A stretch of 64,000 bases of DNA from Natronoarchaeum rubrum (GCF_024494695.1 NZ_JANHDP010000002.1:496001-560000); one strand, 5' to 3'; shown: positions 8,024-17,443, counted from the stretch's first letter. A program made the numbers and translations. Notes: generated by a model not told the origin, from the sequence alone.

Positions 8024-9514
8024 GTGGTAGAGACCGATCGCAAACGTGTCGACGTGACGACGGGGCCGATCGCGCCCAAGCTCGGCCGACTCGCGTGGCC
8101 GCTGGTGCTGGGGAACCTGCTCCAGACCGTCTACAACGTGGCGGACATGTTCTGGGTCGGGCGCGTCAGCTCCGAGGCCGTCGCCGCGGTGTCGCTGATG
8201 TTCCCGCTGTCGTGGATGTTCGTCTCGACGGCGATGGGGATCACCGCCTCGACGATCGCGCTGGTCTCCCAGCACGTCGGCGCCGGCGACGACCGGCAGG
8301 CCGACCGGGTCGTCGCCCAGACGATCCTGCTGACGCTCGCCGTCTCTGCTGTGCTCGCCGCGGTCGGCTTCGCGGCCCGCCGGGAGCTGCTGTGGCTGAT
8401 CGGCGCGCGCGGACAGGTGTTCGTCGAGGCGCTGGCGTACATCGAGGTGATCTTTCTCGCGCTGCCGTTCACGTTCCTCTTTTTCGCGTTTCGCGCGTCG
8501 CTGCAGGGCGCCGGCGACACCAAGACCGCGATGTGGCTCGTCCTGCTGTCGGCGGGCCTGAACGTCGTGATCGATCCGTTCTTCGTGCTCGGCTGGGGGC
8601 CGTTCCCCGCGTGGGGGACCTTCGGCGCCGCCGTCGCGACGTTCATCTCGCGCGGCGCGGCGACCGCGGCGGGCATCTACGTCCTGCTGCGCGGCGGCTT
8701 CGGCGTCCAGTTGCGACTTGACGACCTAGAGCCCGATCTCGCGATCCTCCGAAAGCTCGTCGACATCGGCTACCCCGCGACGCTGGATGGCTGGGCGCGC
8801 AGCTTCGCGGCGGTCGTGATGGCCGGGTTCGTCGCGCGCTTCGGCGCCACGCCGACCGCGGCCTACGGCGTCGGCATCCGGCTGATGTCGATCACCTGGA
8901 GCGTCGCGGGTGCGGTCGGGCAGGCCACCGCGACCGGCGTCGGTCAGAACCTCGGTGCCGGGACGCCCGACCGCGCCGCCAGAGTCACCTGGATCGCCAC
9001 CGCGGCGACGATGGCGCTGCTCGCGGCCGTCGCCGCGGTCGTCTTTGCGTTCCCCGCCCAGGCGATGCGGATCTTCATCGACGATCCCGCGGTCGTCGCC
9101 GAGGGCGTGGTGTTCCTCCGGGTAATCGCGCCGTTCTGGGCCTTCTTCGGCGGCGTGATGGTGATACAGGGCGGCTTCCGCGGCGCGGGCGACACCAAGG
9201 TCGCGATGGCGCTATCGATCCTCTCGCGGTGGGTGTTCCGGGTGCCCGTCGCGATCGCGCTGGCCTTCGCCTGGACGCTGACGATCCCCGGCATCGGCGT
9301 CACCCTGAGCGGCTTCGGCGTCGGCGTCGAGGGGATCTGGTGGGCGTTCTCGACCGGTGCGTTCCTGTCGTTCCTCGTCGCAGTGGCGTGGTTCCGGCTC
9401 GGAAACTGGCAGGAGGGCGTCATCGACGAGGGAGAGGAGCCCGGCGCCGGAGAGGGGCCGGCCCCGATGGCGGGCGGTGAGACCGAGGGCGACGCCGAGT
9501 TCGTCGACGACTGA
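8024..9514 (+). CDS. MATE family efflux transporter
   Basis: A 496-residue membrane protein with about 12 hydrophobic segments arranged as two similar halves, typical of MATE/NorM multidrug exporters. Family signatures include LAWPLVLGNLLQTVYNVADMFWVG at the N-terminus (only part quoted as motif: PLVLGNLLQTVYNVADMFW) and the repeated FRGAGDT/LQGAGDT motif in both halves. It is expected to export organic cations or drugs with Na+ or H+ exchange at the cell membrane. GTG start at 8024 with a TATA-like gcttaagc about 35 bp upstream. A second MATE gene lies at 29709-31127. Confidence 0.92.
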   Translation: MVETDRKRVDVTTGPIAPKLGRLAWPLVLGNLLQTVYNVADMFWVGRVSSEAVAAVSLMFPLSWMFVSTAMGITASTIALVSQHVGAGDDRQADRVVAQTILLTLAVSAVLAAVGFAARRELLWLIGARGQVFVEALAYIEVIFLALPFTFLFFAFRASLQGAGDTKTAMWLVLLSAGLNVVIDPFFVLGWGPFPAWGTFGAAVATFISRGAATAAGIYVLLRGGFGVQLRLDDLEPDLAILRKLVDIGYPATLDGWARSFAAVVMAGFVARFGATPTAAYGVGIRLMSITWSVAGAVGQATATGVGQNLGAGTPDRAARVTWIATAATMALLAAVAAVVFAFPAQAMRIFIDDPAVVAEGVVFLRVIAPFWAFFGGVMVIQGGFRGAGDTKVAMALSILSRWVFRVPVAIALAFAWTLTIPGIGVTLSGFGVGVEGIWWAFSTGAFLSFLVAVAWFRLGNWQEGVIDEGEEPGAGEGPAPMAGGETEGDAEFVDD

Positions 9515-9597
9515 GCCGCGGCGTCGAGACGCCGAACGTCAGGACGAATCGGAGTCCGGTCGAGAACCTTTTCGGGGACGCACGTTCCAGCGAAATC

Positions 9598-10131
9598 ATG
9601 GTCAGGCGATACGAGCACCCGGACGATTTCGACGCCCTGTGGGACCTCAAGCGTGCCTTCGAGCTCGAACTCGGCGCGAGCACGGGCGGCGACGACAAGG
9701 AAGCCGCGTACGAGGCGAAACTCGACGACGATTACCGGGAACGCTACCGCGAGTGGGTCGCCGACTGCGTCGAGAAAGGCGAGGGCTGCATCCACGTCGC
9801 CGAGGCCGACGCCGAAGAGCAGGCTGCATCGCACGCCGAGGCGCAGGCAGCCCCGACCGACGCCCTCGCAGGCTACGCCTTCGTCCTCCCCGACGACCTC
9901 TCGATGATCTGGGACGCCGCGGTGCTCAACGAGATATACGTCCGCGAACCGCTCCGCGGTACCGGTGTTGCGGACGACCTGCTCGACGCCGCCGTCGAGA
10001 CGGCCGAGCGCCAGAATCTCCCGCTCGACCGGCTGGTGTTAGACGTCGATCCGAGCAACGAGCGAGCGCAGGCCTTCTATCGTCGCCACGGCTTCGAACC
10101 GTGGGGCGAGATGGTCGCGCGATCGCTGTAA
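9598..10131 (+). CDS. GNAT family N-acetyltransferase
   Basis: A 177-residue protein with the GNAT acetyl-CoA-binding region, EIYVREPLRGTGVADDLL (the R-G-x-G-x-A signature), followed by the usual C-terminal motif DVDPSNERAQAFYRRHGF. It would transfer an acetyl group from acetyl-CoA to an amine; the substrate is unknown. An Ala/Glu-rich insertion (~residues 60-85) is typical of haloarchaeal surface acidity. It sits between MATE and MFS exporter genes on the same strand, but with gaps of over 80 bp. Confidence 0.88.
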   Translation: MVRRYEHPDDFDALWDLKRAFELELGASTGGDDKEAAYEAKLDDDYRERYREWVADCVEKGEGCIHVAEADAEEQAASHAEAQAAPTDALAGYAFVLPDDLSMIWDAAVLNEIYVREPLRGTGVADDLLDAAVETAERQNLPLDRLVLDVDPSNERAQAFYRRHGFEPWGEMVARSL

Positions 10132-10217
10132 GGCGCCGAGGTTTTGTTCTCCAAGCCGATCCTCCCAGTCGAGTTTCCTTTCGAAACCGATTTGTCGACA
10201 CTCCGGCACTCTCCGGC

Positions 10218-11495
10218 GTGAACGACGACAGGTCGCAGTTCTACGCGCTCTACCTCGTGCGGTTCGCGGAAGGCTTCGGCTTCATCGCGCTGATCACGCT
10301 GCTGCCGTACTACATCAACGAGCTCGACCCCTCCGCGACGTCGATCTTCGGCGTCACCGTCGGCGCGGGGTTCGTGATCGGGATGTACACTACGGGCTTC
10401 ACGCTTGCCCAGACCATCGCCGTGATCCCGCTGTCGTGGGCCGGTGATCGGTTCGACAAGCGGAGCGTCCTGCTCGCGCTGCTGGGCGTCGGCGCAGTCG
10501 CGTACGCGCTGTTTCCGCAGGTCGACTCCAGTCTCTCCTTCATCCTGCTGCGCGGGCTCCAGGGCGTCGCGGTCACCGGCGTCAGCCTGATGTCGCTGTC
10601 GCTGGTCGGGCAGCTCGCCGACCACGGGACGCGCGCGAACTACATCGGGAAAGCCAACGCCGCGAGCTTCGCCGCCTCGATCGTCGGCAGCCTCAGCGCC
10701 GGCGCGATCTACGAGGCGCTGGGCTTCGGGCCGATCTTCGCGGCCGTCGTCGCGCTGACGACGCTGGCGTGGCTGGTCGCGCTCCGCTATCTCCCGCGGG
10801 ACGAGACGCGCGTTTCGGGCTTTCCGTTCTCCGATCTCGCCCTGAATCGCCGGATTCTCACGATCACGAGCTTCCGGTTCCAGTACGCCTTCGCGGTGAC
10901 GCTCGTCCGGACGTGGGTGCCGATCTACGCCGGCGTCGCCGCGGCGTCGGGCGGGCTGGCCTACGGCGCGCTCGCGGTGAGCCTGACCGTCGTCGCCGAG
11001 AAGTTCACCAATATGTGCTGCCAGCCGTTCACCGGCCGCCTGTCGGACGCGTACGGTCGGGCGCCGTTCGTCTTCGCGGGCGGCGGCGCCTACGGCGTCG
11101 TCGCGCTCGCGATCCCGTTCTCGCCGGCGATCGGGTCCGCGCTCGGGCTGCCGAACGCTCTGCCCGTGTTGGGGCCGCTCACGCCCGCCTTCCTCCCGCT
11201 GGTGGCGCTCTCGGGACTGCTCGGCGTCGCGGACAGCTTCCGCGAGCCGGCGAGCATGGCGCTCTTTGCCGACGCCGGCACCGAAGACGGCGGCGTGGCG
11301 TCGAGCTTCGGCATCCGCGAACTCGTCTGGCGGCCGGGCAGCGTCGCGGCGCCGCTGCTGGGCGGCTGGCTGATGACCGAGGTGAGCATGGCATCGGTGT
11401 TCTACGTCGGCGGCGCGTTCGCGATCACCGGCGTCGGCGCGTTTCTGGCGATCCTGCTCCGGCTCCACGGACGGCGAGCGCTCGCGGAGTGGTGA
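10218..11495 (+). CDS. MFS transporter
   Basis: A 425-residue polytopic membrane protein, about 12 hydrophobic segments. The GDRFDKRSVLL loop between segments 2 and 3 is the classical MFS motif A (GxxxDRxGRR-like), and GRLSDAYGRAPF is its counterpart in the second half. The GTG start at 10218 (MNDDRSQFYALYLVRFAEG) gives the expected MFS length; the frame is open further upstream but that part overlaps the previous gene. The transported substrate cannot be inferred. Confidence 0.88.
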   Translation: MNDDRSQFYALYLVRFAEGFGFIALITLLPYYINELDPSATSIFGVTVGAGFVIGMYTTGFTLAQTIAVIPLSWAGDRFDKRSVLLALLGVGAVAYALFPQVDSSLSFILLRGLQGVAVTGVSLMSLSLVGQLADHGTRANYIGKANAASFAASIVGSLSAGAIYEALGFGPIFAAVVALTTLAWLVALRYLPRDETRVSGFPFSDLALNRRILTITSFRFQYAFAVTLVRTWVPIYAGVAAASGGLAYGALAVSLTVVAEKFTNMCCQPFTGRLSDAYGRAPFVFAGGGAYGVVALAIPFSPAIGSALGLPNALPVLGPLTPAFLPLVALSGLLGVADSFREPASMALFADAGTEDGGVASSFGIRELVWRPGSVAAPLLGGWLMTEVSMASVFYVGGAFAITGVGAFLAILLRLHGRRALAEW

Positions 11496-11533
11496 TCTGC
11501 GTCGCGAAAAGCGGGTCCGCTCCGAAGCCGCGC

Positions 11534-11935
11534 TCAGTCGTCGGCGGGCAGGAACCCGTCGTGGGACTGCGGGTCGACGACGAACTGCTGGAGACGGTCG
11601 TCGCCGCTGCGAAGGTTGTCTGCCCACCGCCGGACGTCGGCCGCGAACAGCCGGGGTCCGCGGAGGAGGTCCGACTGCTCCGTGCCGCCGGCCAGCGGCG
11701 AGCCGGGCGAGCGCAGCGCGGCGATCATCGACCACATCGTGCAGGTCGCCGCGGCGCCGAGCGCCGAGAACGTCATCCCGAGCGTCATGAACGTCATCGA
11801 GTAGACGCCGCCGACGATCATTGAGGGGAGGCTCGTCGCCATGGGGACCTGCGCGCTGGCGTCCCGGATCGTCGGCGCGAGGAACAGCACCGACAGCGAA
11901 CTTCCGGCCATGAAGACGAAGTCCTGCCACATCAT
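11534..11935 (-). CDS. small haloarchaeal membrane protein
   Basis: A 133-residue protein with two predicted membrane segments (residues ~5-22 and ~38-70) and a hydrophilic C-terminal region. It resembles haloarchaeal proteins with the start MWQDFVF and the phrase TSLPSMIVGG that I have seen in chromosomes and plasmids, without known function. It converges with the MFS gene, leaving 38 bp between the stops. Confidence 0.7.
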   Translation of the reverse strand: MMWQDFVFMAGSSLSVLFLAPTIRDASAQVPMATSLPSMIVGGVYSMTFMTLGMTFSALGAAATCTMWSMIAALRSPGSPLAGGTEQSDLLRGPRLFAADVRRWADNLRSGDDRLQQFVVDPQSHDGFLPADD

Positions 11936-12345
11936 TGTCGAATCACTCCCGTTCCGAACTGGTGTCGCTCGTTCATACTCCCCTATAGTAGCGATAGCCG
12001 GAAGTTTCGAGCGGCTATTCGGTTAGGGGGTGTCGCCGGGAGCGGGGCTATAGGAATTCATATGCGAGAGCGAGACAGACTGGCACACCGGCAGACGGCG
12101 TCGGGGTAATCCGGGATTGTCGCCGCGGCGTCGATCCGCACTCGCCGGGAACGCGTCGGACCGTTTCCGATCGTCGCGTGCGCCGCGGTGGCGTCGGGCC
12201 GCCGTACCTCGACCCCGCATAAGCCGCGCTTTCGAATCGGCGAGCGGGGAGGATCTCGCTCTTTTGGCCCGGCGCAGTCCGACCGCGGCGAGCCGCGGAT
12301 TCGCCGAGGGCAAAACCTAACCCCGTGCCGGCCGACGGATCGGCC
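11936..12345. other. intergenic, 410 bp between divergent genes
   Basis: The region separates divergent genes and should contain both promoters. Bases 11985-12070 are relatively AT-rich with repeated ctata words (ccctatagtagcgatag and gggctatagg). Frames in 12050-12320 on both strands are basic and look non-coding. No RNA gene or clear repeat is recognised. Confidence 0.4.
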
Positions 12346-13299
12346 ATGAGCGACCTCCGAAACGCGGCCGAAACCGCGGTGCGTCAGTGCCTCGATCTCT
12401 CGGCCGAGGAGTCCTGCGTGATCGTTACCGACGACAAGCGCGCGCCGATCGGCGAGGCGCTGTACGACGTGGCCAGCGAGATCGACGACGGCGCGGCGAT
12501 CCTCCGGTACCCGCCGGGCGACCAGCACGGCGAGGAGCCGCCCGCGCCCGCCGCCGCCGCGATGCGCGACGCCGACGTCTTTCTGGCGCCGACGACCAAG
12601 AGCATCAGCCACACCCGCGCCCGCGGCGACGCCTGCGACGCCGGCGCCCGCGGCGCGACGCTGCCGGGGATCACCGAGGACGTGTTCACGGCCGGGCTGG
12701 ACGCTGATTACGAGTCGATCGACGCCGAGTGCGACCGGATGCTCGATCTCGTCGACGACGCCGACGAGATCCGCGTGACGACGCCGCTGGGCACCGACAT
12801 CACGTTCGGCATCGGGTCTCGCGAGTGGCTCGCCGACACCGGGATGGTCCACGAGCCCGGCCAGTTCTCGAACCTGCCCGCCGGCGAGGTGTTCGTCAGC
12901 CCTATTACGGCTGACGGCACGTTCGTCGTCGACGGGACGATGCGCCCCCACGGGCTGCTCGACGAGGGCCAGACACTGCGCTTCGAGGTCGAGGACGGCT
13001 TCGTCACCGAGATCTCCGACGACGAGATCCGCGAGCAGGTCGAGACCGCCGCCGAGGACGTCGGAGAGGACGCGTACAACCTCGCCGAACTGGGCATCGG
13101 GACGAACCTCGCGGTCGAGGAACTCGTGGGCTCGGTGCTGCTCGACGAGAAAGCCGGCGGCACGGTCCACATCGCGATCGGCGACGACGCGGGGATCGGC
13201 GGCGACACCGACGCGCCGCTGCACCTCGACGGCATCCTCCGCGAACCGACCGTCGAAGTCGACGGCGAGGCGATCGAGCTGCCCGCGGTCGACCGGTAA
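12346..13299 (+). CDS. M29-type aminopeptidase
   Basis: A 317-residue protein with the C-terminal metal-site pattern of the M29 (AmpS/PepS/AmpT) aminopeptidases: Glu in NLAELGIGTN, Glu in DEKAGGTVHIAIG, His in the same stretch, and HLDGI in place of the usual HWD. The FSNLPAGEVFVSP segment is also typical. It removes N-terminal amino acids from peptides in the cytoplasm with two divalent metals. It is shorter than bacterial members (about 370-410 residues) because the N-terminal part is reduced, which seems common for haloarchaeal versions. The start MSDLRNAAE at 12346 matches the acidic body. Confidence 0.85.
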   Translation: MSDLRNAAETAVRQCLDLSAEESCVIVTDDKRAPIGEALYDVASEIDDGAAILRYPPGDQHGEEPPAPAAAAMRDADVFLAPTTKSISHTRARGDACDAGARGATLPGITEDVFTAGLDADYESIDAECDRMLDLVDDADEIRVTTPLGTDITFGIGSREWLADTGMVHEPGQFSNLPAGEVFVSPITADGTFVVDGTMRPHGLLDEGQTLRFEVEDGFVTEISDDEIREQVETAAEDVGEDAYNLAELGIGTNLAVEELVGSVLLDEKAGGTVHIAIGDDAGIGGDTDAPLHLDGILREPTVEVDGEAIELPAVDR

Positions 13300-13434
13300 G
13301 TTCGGTCGCGGTCGGGTGCAAGGACGACTTACCCGGATCGGTGGGGATGGTAACGGCGAACACTAAATATAATCGACCGATCACGCCGATTTCTGCGTGG
13401 AATTTTTGTGGATCAAGCCCCTATTGATAACTGT

Positions 13435-13608
13435 ATGGGATTCGGTAGCTACGACGAGTCCGAACAGGACAACCAGAATTTTGACGCCGATATCGACGAC
13501 GACGGTGTCGACTCGTCGGAGAACGAACACGACGGGGACGTAGAGTTCGAGATCGGCGCATCGAACGACGAACTCCTCGACCGGTTGCAGGACATCAAAG
13601 AGGAGTGA
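13435..13608 (+). CDS. small acidic haloarchaeal protein (DUF5786-like)
   Basis: A 57-residue protein, MGFGSYDESEQDNQNFDADIDDD..., ending ASNDELLDRLQDIKEE. It is extremely acidic with a helical C-terminus. I recall a widespread haloarchaeal family with this start, labelled DUF5786; function unknown. Its stop overlaps the start of the next gene (GTGA, 4 bp), so the two are probably translationally coupled. Confidence 0.8.
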   Translation: MGFGSYDESEQDNQNFDADIDDDGVDSSENEHDGDVEFEIGASNDELLDRLQDIKEE

Positions 13609-14174
13609 AGTCCGGGACGCGGGCGCTCGGCGTCGCCGAATCGTACGACGGGTCGCAGGAGGCCGACGAGTCGACGTTGGCCGGCGCGGTCGTCCGCGCG
13701 GACCGCGTGGTCGACGGGGTCGGATTCGAGCGCTGTACGGTCGGGGGCACCGACGCGACCGAGACCGTCCGATCGCTGACCGATCGGCTCGCCCGCGCGG
13801 ACGTTCGCTACGTTTTTCTGGCCGGCATCGCGCTGTCGTGGTACAACGTCGTCGATCTTCACGGCGTCCACGAGGCCGTCGAACGGCCGGTGCTCTCGGT
13901 GACGTTCGAGGAAAGCGACGGGCTGGACGACGCCATCGCCGAGGCGTTCGACGGCGACGCGCTGGAACGGCGACTCGACGTCTACCGCGACCAGCCGCCG
14001 CGCCGGCGCGTCGAGGTGAACGATCGGGCGGTGTTCGTGCGTTGCGTCGGCGCCAGCGAGGAGACCGCCGAACGGCTGGTGAAGCGGTTCACGCCCGCCG
14101 GCGGGCGGCCGGAGCCGCTTCGGGTGGCACGGATGGCCGCCAGGGCGGGGCACCGGTATCGGTTCGAGGAGTAG
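13605..14174 (+). CDS. DUF99 family protein (UPF0215)
   Basis: A 189-residue protein beginning from a GTG that overlaps the upstream stop. Family marks are RALGVAES at the N-terminus, GVGFERCTVGGTDAT, and VRYVFLAGIALSWYNVVDL in the centre. DUF99 has distant similarity to the endonuclease V fold, which suggests a nucleic-acid role, but no activity is established. It is adjacent to a uracil-DNA glycosylase gene, consistent with but not proof of a DNA-repair link. Confidence 0.88.
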   Translation: MKSGTRALGVAESYDGSQEADESTLAGAVVRADRVVDGVGFERCTVGGTDATETVRSLTDRLARADVRYVFLAGIALSWYNVVDLHGVHEAVERPVLSVTFEESDGLDDAIAEAFDGDALERRLDVYRDQPPRRRVEVNDRAVFVRCVGASEETAERLVKRFTPAGGRPEPLRVARMAARAGHRYRFEE

Positions 14175-14250
14175 GGCTTCGCGAGCGTGTCGCTGCGGTG
14201 GGCGTTCTCCGGGACGTTTCACTGGGCTTTGGACCACCGATCCGCCGTTC

Positions 14251-14293
14251 GATCACGGAACCCGAAAAGAGCGATCACGGAACCCGAAAAGAG
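14251..14293. repeat. 22-bp direct repeat, two copies
   Basis: gatcacggaacccgaaaaga occurs at 14251 and again at 14273, in perfect tandem with a 22-bp period. It lies 27 bp before the uracil-DNA glycosylase start, within its likely promoter region, so it could be a duplicated regulatory site or simply a slippage product. Confidence 0.7.
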
Positions 14294-14319
14294 TAGTGTC
14301 CCGAGTGCGGTCCCCGAGT

Positions 14320-14916
14320 ATGGAGCAGATGGACGGGCTGACGGTGACCGCCTGCGAGCGCTGCGCTGAGCTCTGCGAGTCGCGCAGCCGGATCGTCAGC
14401 GGCGTCGGGCCCGAGGACGCCGACCTGGTGTTCGTCGGCGAGGCGCCGGGCGCCACCGAGGACGAGCGCGGCGAGCCGTTCGTCGGCCGGAGCGGCGACG
14501 TGTTAGACGACGCGCTGCGGGACGCCGGACTCGCGCGGGCGGACGTGCGGATCACCAACTGCGTGCGCTGCCGGCCGCCGGACAACCGCGACCCGGCCGA
14601 CGACGAACTGGAGAACTGTCGCGAGTATCTCGAACGGGAACTCGACCTGCTCGACCCCGAGGTGATCGTCACGCTCGGCAAGGTGCCCAGCGAGCACCTG
14701 CTCGAACGCTCGGTCGGCGTCACGAACGAAGCCGGCAGCGTCGTCGAGACGCGCGTCGCCGGGACGCCCCGTCGCGTGCTGATCAGCGTCCACCCCGCGG
14801 CGACGCTGTACGATCCGAGCCAGCGCGAGACGTTCGCCGAGACGATCGCCACCGCGGCAGACCTCGCCGGCGCCGCGGAATCGGGCGACGGGCAGGCGCG
14901 CCTCGGCGACTTCTGA
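14320..14916 (+). CDS. family 4 uracil-DNA glycosylase
   Basis: A 198-residue protein with the [4Fe-4S] cysteines of family 4: CERC near the N-terminus and NCVRC in the middle. The motif GEAPGATEDERGEPFVG is the uracil-binding/active-site region and SVHPAA near the C-terminus is the second active-site motif (HPA). It excises uracil from DNA as the first step of base-excision repair. ATG at 14320 (MEQMDGLTV) is preferred over an in-frame GTG 24 bp upstream inside the promoter repeat area. Confidence 0.92.
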   Translation: MEQMDGLTVTACERCAELCESRSRIVSGVGPEDADLVFVGEAPGATEDERGEPFVGRSGDVLDDALRDAGLARADVRITNCVRCRPPDNRDPADDELENCREYLERELDLLDPEVIVTLGKVPSEHLLERSVGVTNEAGSVVETRVAGTPRRVLISVHPAATLYDPSQRETFAETIATAADLAGAAESGDGQARLGDF

Positions 14917-14938
14917 CTTCACCCGACCCTGGCGACGT

Positions 14939-15109
14939 CTAGCCTTCCCCGCCGACCTCGACGGCGTAGTCGGATCTGATCCAGGCGTCGTCGTCCTCGC
15001 GGTCGTAGACGACGACGGTGCCGTCCTCGATCCGGATCGCGCCGTAGCGCGGAACGCCCTCGAACTCCTCTTCCTCGATCGCATTCTCGAAGCGGTCTGA
15101 TGAGAACAT
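14939..15109 (-). CDS. small haloarchaeal protein (DUF7331-like)
   Basis: A 56-residue acidic protein, MFSSDRFENAIEEEEFEG..., with the core RYGAIRIEDGTVVVYDRE-DDDAWIRSDYAVEV. The VVYDREDDDAWIRSD phrase recalls a family of small haloarchaeal proteins that end in a similar YDxxNPxAWLxSD motif. It converges with the uracil-DNA glycosylase gene, 22 bp from its stop. No function is known. Confidence 0.7.
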   Translation of the reverse strand: MFSSDRFENAIEEEEFEGVPRYGAIRIEDGTVVVYDREDDDAWIRSDYAVEVGGEG

Positions 15110-15364
15110 CGGGTGTGCAGCGTCCCTAGCCGCCGAAGTAGATTAAGCGCACTACCAATCTATTGGGGGTGCTCGCGGGGACTGTCCCGCCGGCTTGTAA
15201 CCGCCTGCGGCGCGGTGCCGATCGGATACGGCGGCGACCTCAGGGCCGGTCGGATGCGGCGGCGATCGGACCGTCGGCCGCGACGCCGACCGGTTCGTCG
15301 GCCGACAGCGGCGACTGTCGCGCGAAGCGGAAGGAACTTCCCCGGGGTGGCCCTACCTGCAGAC

Positions 15365-16033
15365 ATGAGCCAGCAGACCGAACGCCCGGACGACGCCGCG
15401 GCGTCGGCGTCGATCGTCGTCGTCGACTACGGGCTCGGGAACCTCCGCAGCGTCACCCGCGGCCTCGAACGGGCCGGCGCGGACGTCGAGATCACCGACG
15501 ATCCCTCGGCGTTCGCGGACGCCGACGGCATCGTGCTCCCCGGCGTCGGCGCGTTCCGCGAGGGCGTCGAGAACGCGGGGCCGTACCGCGAGCCGCTCGA
15601 AGAGGCCGCCGAGCGCGGCCAGCCCGTCTTCGGCATCTGTCTCGGGATGCAGATGCTGCTGACCGACAGCGAGGAAGCCGACCGCGCCGGCGAGGGCGAC
15701 GTGCGTGGCCTGGACCTGATCCCCGGCACGAACCTTCGCTTCGACCAGGGCCAGAAAGTGCCCCAGATGGGCTGGAACGAACTGAACGTCGAGCGCGACC
15801 ACCCGCTCGTCGAGGGCGTCGACGGACAGTACGCCTACTTCGTCCACTCGTACTACGCCGAACCCGACAGCGAGGATGCCGTCGTCGCGACGACAGACTA
15901 CGGCGTCGACTTCCCCAGCATCGTCGCCAACGAGGCCGGCAACGTGTTCGGCACGCAGTTCCACCCCGAGAAGAGCGGCGAAACGGGGCTGCAGATTCTG
16001 CGGAACTTCGTGGAGATCTGCGCCGGAGAGTAG
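15365..16033 (+). CDS. hisH: imidazole glycerol phosphate synthase subunit HisH
   Basis: A 222-residue class I glutamine amidotransferase. The catalytic triad is visible: Cys in GICLGMQ, and His and Glu in FHPEKS near the C-terminus. The start of the domain, VVDYGLGNLRSV, and LPGVGAF are diagnostic of HisH. It supplies ammonia from glutamine to HisF in histidine and purine-precursor synthesis. No hisF is nearby, so histidine genes are scattered, as is usual in haloarchaea. Confidence 0.95.
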   Translation: MSQQTERPDDAAASASIVVVDYGLGNLRSVTRGLERAGADVEITDDPSAFADADGIVLPGVGAFREGVENAGPYREPLEEAAERGQPVFGICLGMQMLLTDSEEADRAGEGDVRGLDLIPGTNLRFDQGQKVPQMGWNELNVERDHPLVEGVDGQYAYFVHSYYAEPDSEDAVVATTDYGVDFPSIVANEAGNVFGTQFHPEKSGETGLQILRNFVEICAGE

Positions 16034-16167
16034 CGGAGACCGTGCAGCACCGTCATGGGACGAAATAGTTGATCTGGGTCGTCTCCTCGTAAGACATCGG
16101 TTTTGAACGCAAATATTATTTTCTGAAATAGTAAATATTAACGCCGTCGGGCAGGTACGCAGTTTCG

Positions 16168-17040
16168 ATGCAATCCAACGACCGCGGGCGAGCTGGAAAG
16201 CGCCGCAGGGCGATTCTCACGACCGGTGCGAGCGCTCTGGCGGCCGGAGTCGCGGGCTGTACCGGCGTCCTGTCCAGCGGTGACTCGCCGGGATCTGACG
16301 ACTCCTCGGACGATGACGGGAAGTCGTTCACGCTTCCGATCGATGGCGACGCCGAAACGATCGAGTACGGAACCTCCGTCACGGCGACGATCGACGGCGA
16401 CGCGCCGGAGTCTGACGCCTACGTTGGCCGGTATCACCCCTGGACGTTCGAGGCCGAGGCGGGTGACGTCGTGACGGTCAGCGTCCCGACGAACGGCGAC
16501 AAGACCGTGCTGTTCCTGCTTGACGCCGATGGCGAGAGGGTCTCGCACAACCCGGATTTGACCGGCAGCGACATTCCGCTCGCCGGCGTCCCGCTGTCCG
16601 AGAGCGGTACCTACGTCGTGGTGGTCGCCGTCGGTCTGGGCGCCTTCGCCCCCCTGGAGTACGAACTCTCCGTCGAGGAGGGGGTCGACGAACCGGGAGA
16701 CGACCTTCGGTCGATCTCGATCGGCGAGACGAAGCGTGGTGAGATCGACCTCGCGGACTCGTTCGGCGGGGAGTACGACCTCTACTACGAGCCCGTTCGT
16801 TTTCGTGGGGAGGCCGGGGAGTCCGTGACGATCGAGATGGTCGCCGACGACATGCTGCCCGAACCCGCTCTATACGGACCGGACGGCGACAAGGTCGCGG
16901 AGATTGACGGCAGCGGTGACTTCAGTACGGGCCGGATTCCGGACGTGGAACTTCCCCGGACGGGCGAGTACACGATCAGAGCGCGAGTGCTGGGCGGGAT
17001 CGGAAGACAGGAGTACGAACTGACCGTCGAATCGGCCTGA
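16168..17040 (+). CDS. Tat-exported lipoprotein with two PPC-like beta domains
   Basis: A 290-residue protein. The N-terminus KRRRAILTTGASALAAGVAGC is a twin-arginine signal with a lipobox (Cys31 the lipid-anchored residue), followed by a Ser/Asp linker. Two similar beta-rich modules follow (~residues 60-170 and 180-290), each with the pattern FEAEAGDVVTV...LFLLDADG...GTYVVVV and RFRGEAGESVTI...ALYGPDG...GEYTI, as in bacterial pre-peptidase C-terminal domains. It probably sits on the outer face of the cell membrane. An AT-rich promoter region (16108-16142) precedes it. Confidence 0.8.
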   Translation: MQSNDRGRAGKRRRAILTTGASALAAGVAGCTGVLSSGDSPGSDDSSDDDGKSFTLPIDGDAETIEYGTSVTATIDGDAPESDAYVGRYHPWTFEAEAGDVVTVSVPTNGDKTVLFLLDADGERVSHNPDLTGSDIPLAGVPLSESGTYVVVVAVGLGAFAPLEYELSVEEGVDEPGDDLRSISIGETKRGEIDLADSFGGEYDLYYEPVRFRGEAGESVTIEMVADDMLPEPALYGPDGDKVAEIDGSGDFSTGRIPDVELPRTGEYTIRARVLGGIGRQEYELTVESA

Positions 17041-17083
17041 CCGGGCACAACGCTCCACCGCCGCCGGCGTAGTTCGGAGGCGA

Positions 17084-17314
17084 TCAGTCGAGCGAGATGT
17101 ACGTCTTCGTGTCGGTGACGCCGCCCAATCCCCGGACGCCCGAGGACGCCGTGTCCAGAACCTCGTACACCTCGCCGACGTCGAGCTCGGCGATGATGTC
17201 GTAGTCGCCGGCGACGATGTGGGCCTCGGCGACCTGCGAGAGCTCGCGGATCGACCCGAGCAGATCTTCGGACTTCCCCGCGGCCGTTTTCACCATTATA
17301 AACGCGTGGACCAT
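17084..17314 (-). CDS. stand-alone Lrp/AsnC ligand-binding (RAM) domain protein
   Basis: A 76-residue protein beginning MVHAFIMVKTAAGKSEDLL, ending VTDTKTYISLD. It matches the effector-binding RAM domain of Lrp/AsnC regulators without the DNA-binding helix-turn-helix. Motifs AHIVAGDYDIIAEL and the TKTYI strand are typical. It probably binds a small effector, and is divergent from trkA with about 130 bp between starts. A sister protein lies just after trkA. The in-frame ATG 10 codons upstream adds an unlikely leader. Confidence 0.88.
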   Translation of the reverse strand: MVHAFIMVKTAAGKSEDLLGSIRELSQVAEAHIVAGDYDIIAELDVGEVYEVLDTASSGVRGLGGVTDTKTYISLD

Positions 17315-17443
17315 CGTGGTCCGTGGTACGCTTTGACACGACAAAAACGTTTGCCCGCCGTCCCACCGGTTCGACCGGTGTGGCGGCGCGCTCGGCGACG
17401 GAGCGGGGTAAAGTTATTCAAGGACCGTCGCGTACGGACTGAC

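Noticed and set aside
17219..17443. N-terminal extension of trkA
   Set aside because: The extension overlaps the divergent RAM-domain gene and promoter; MRFVIIGAG at 17444 is the normal TrkA start.
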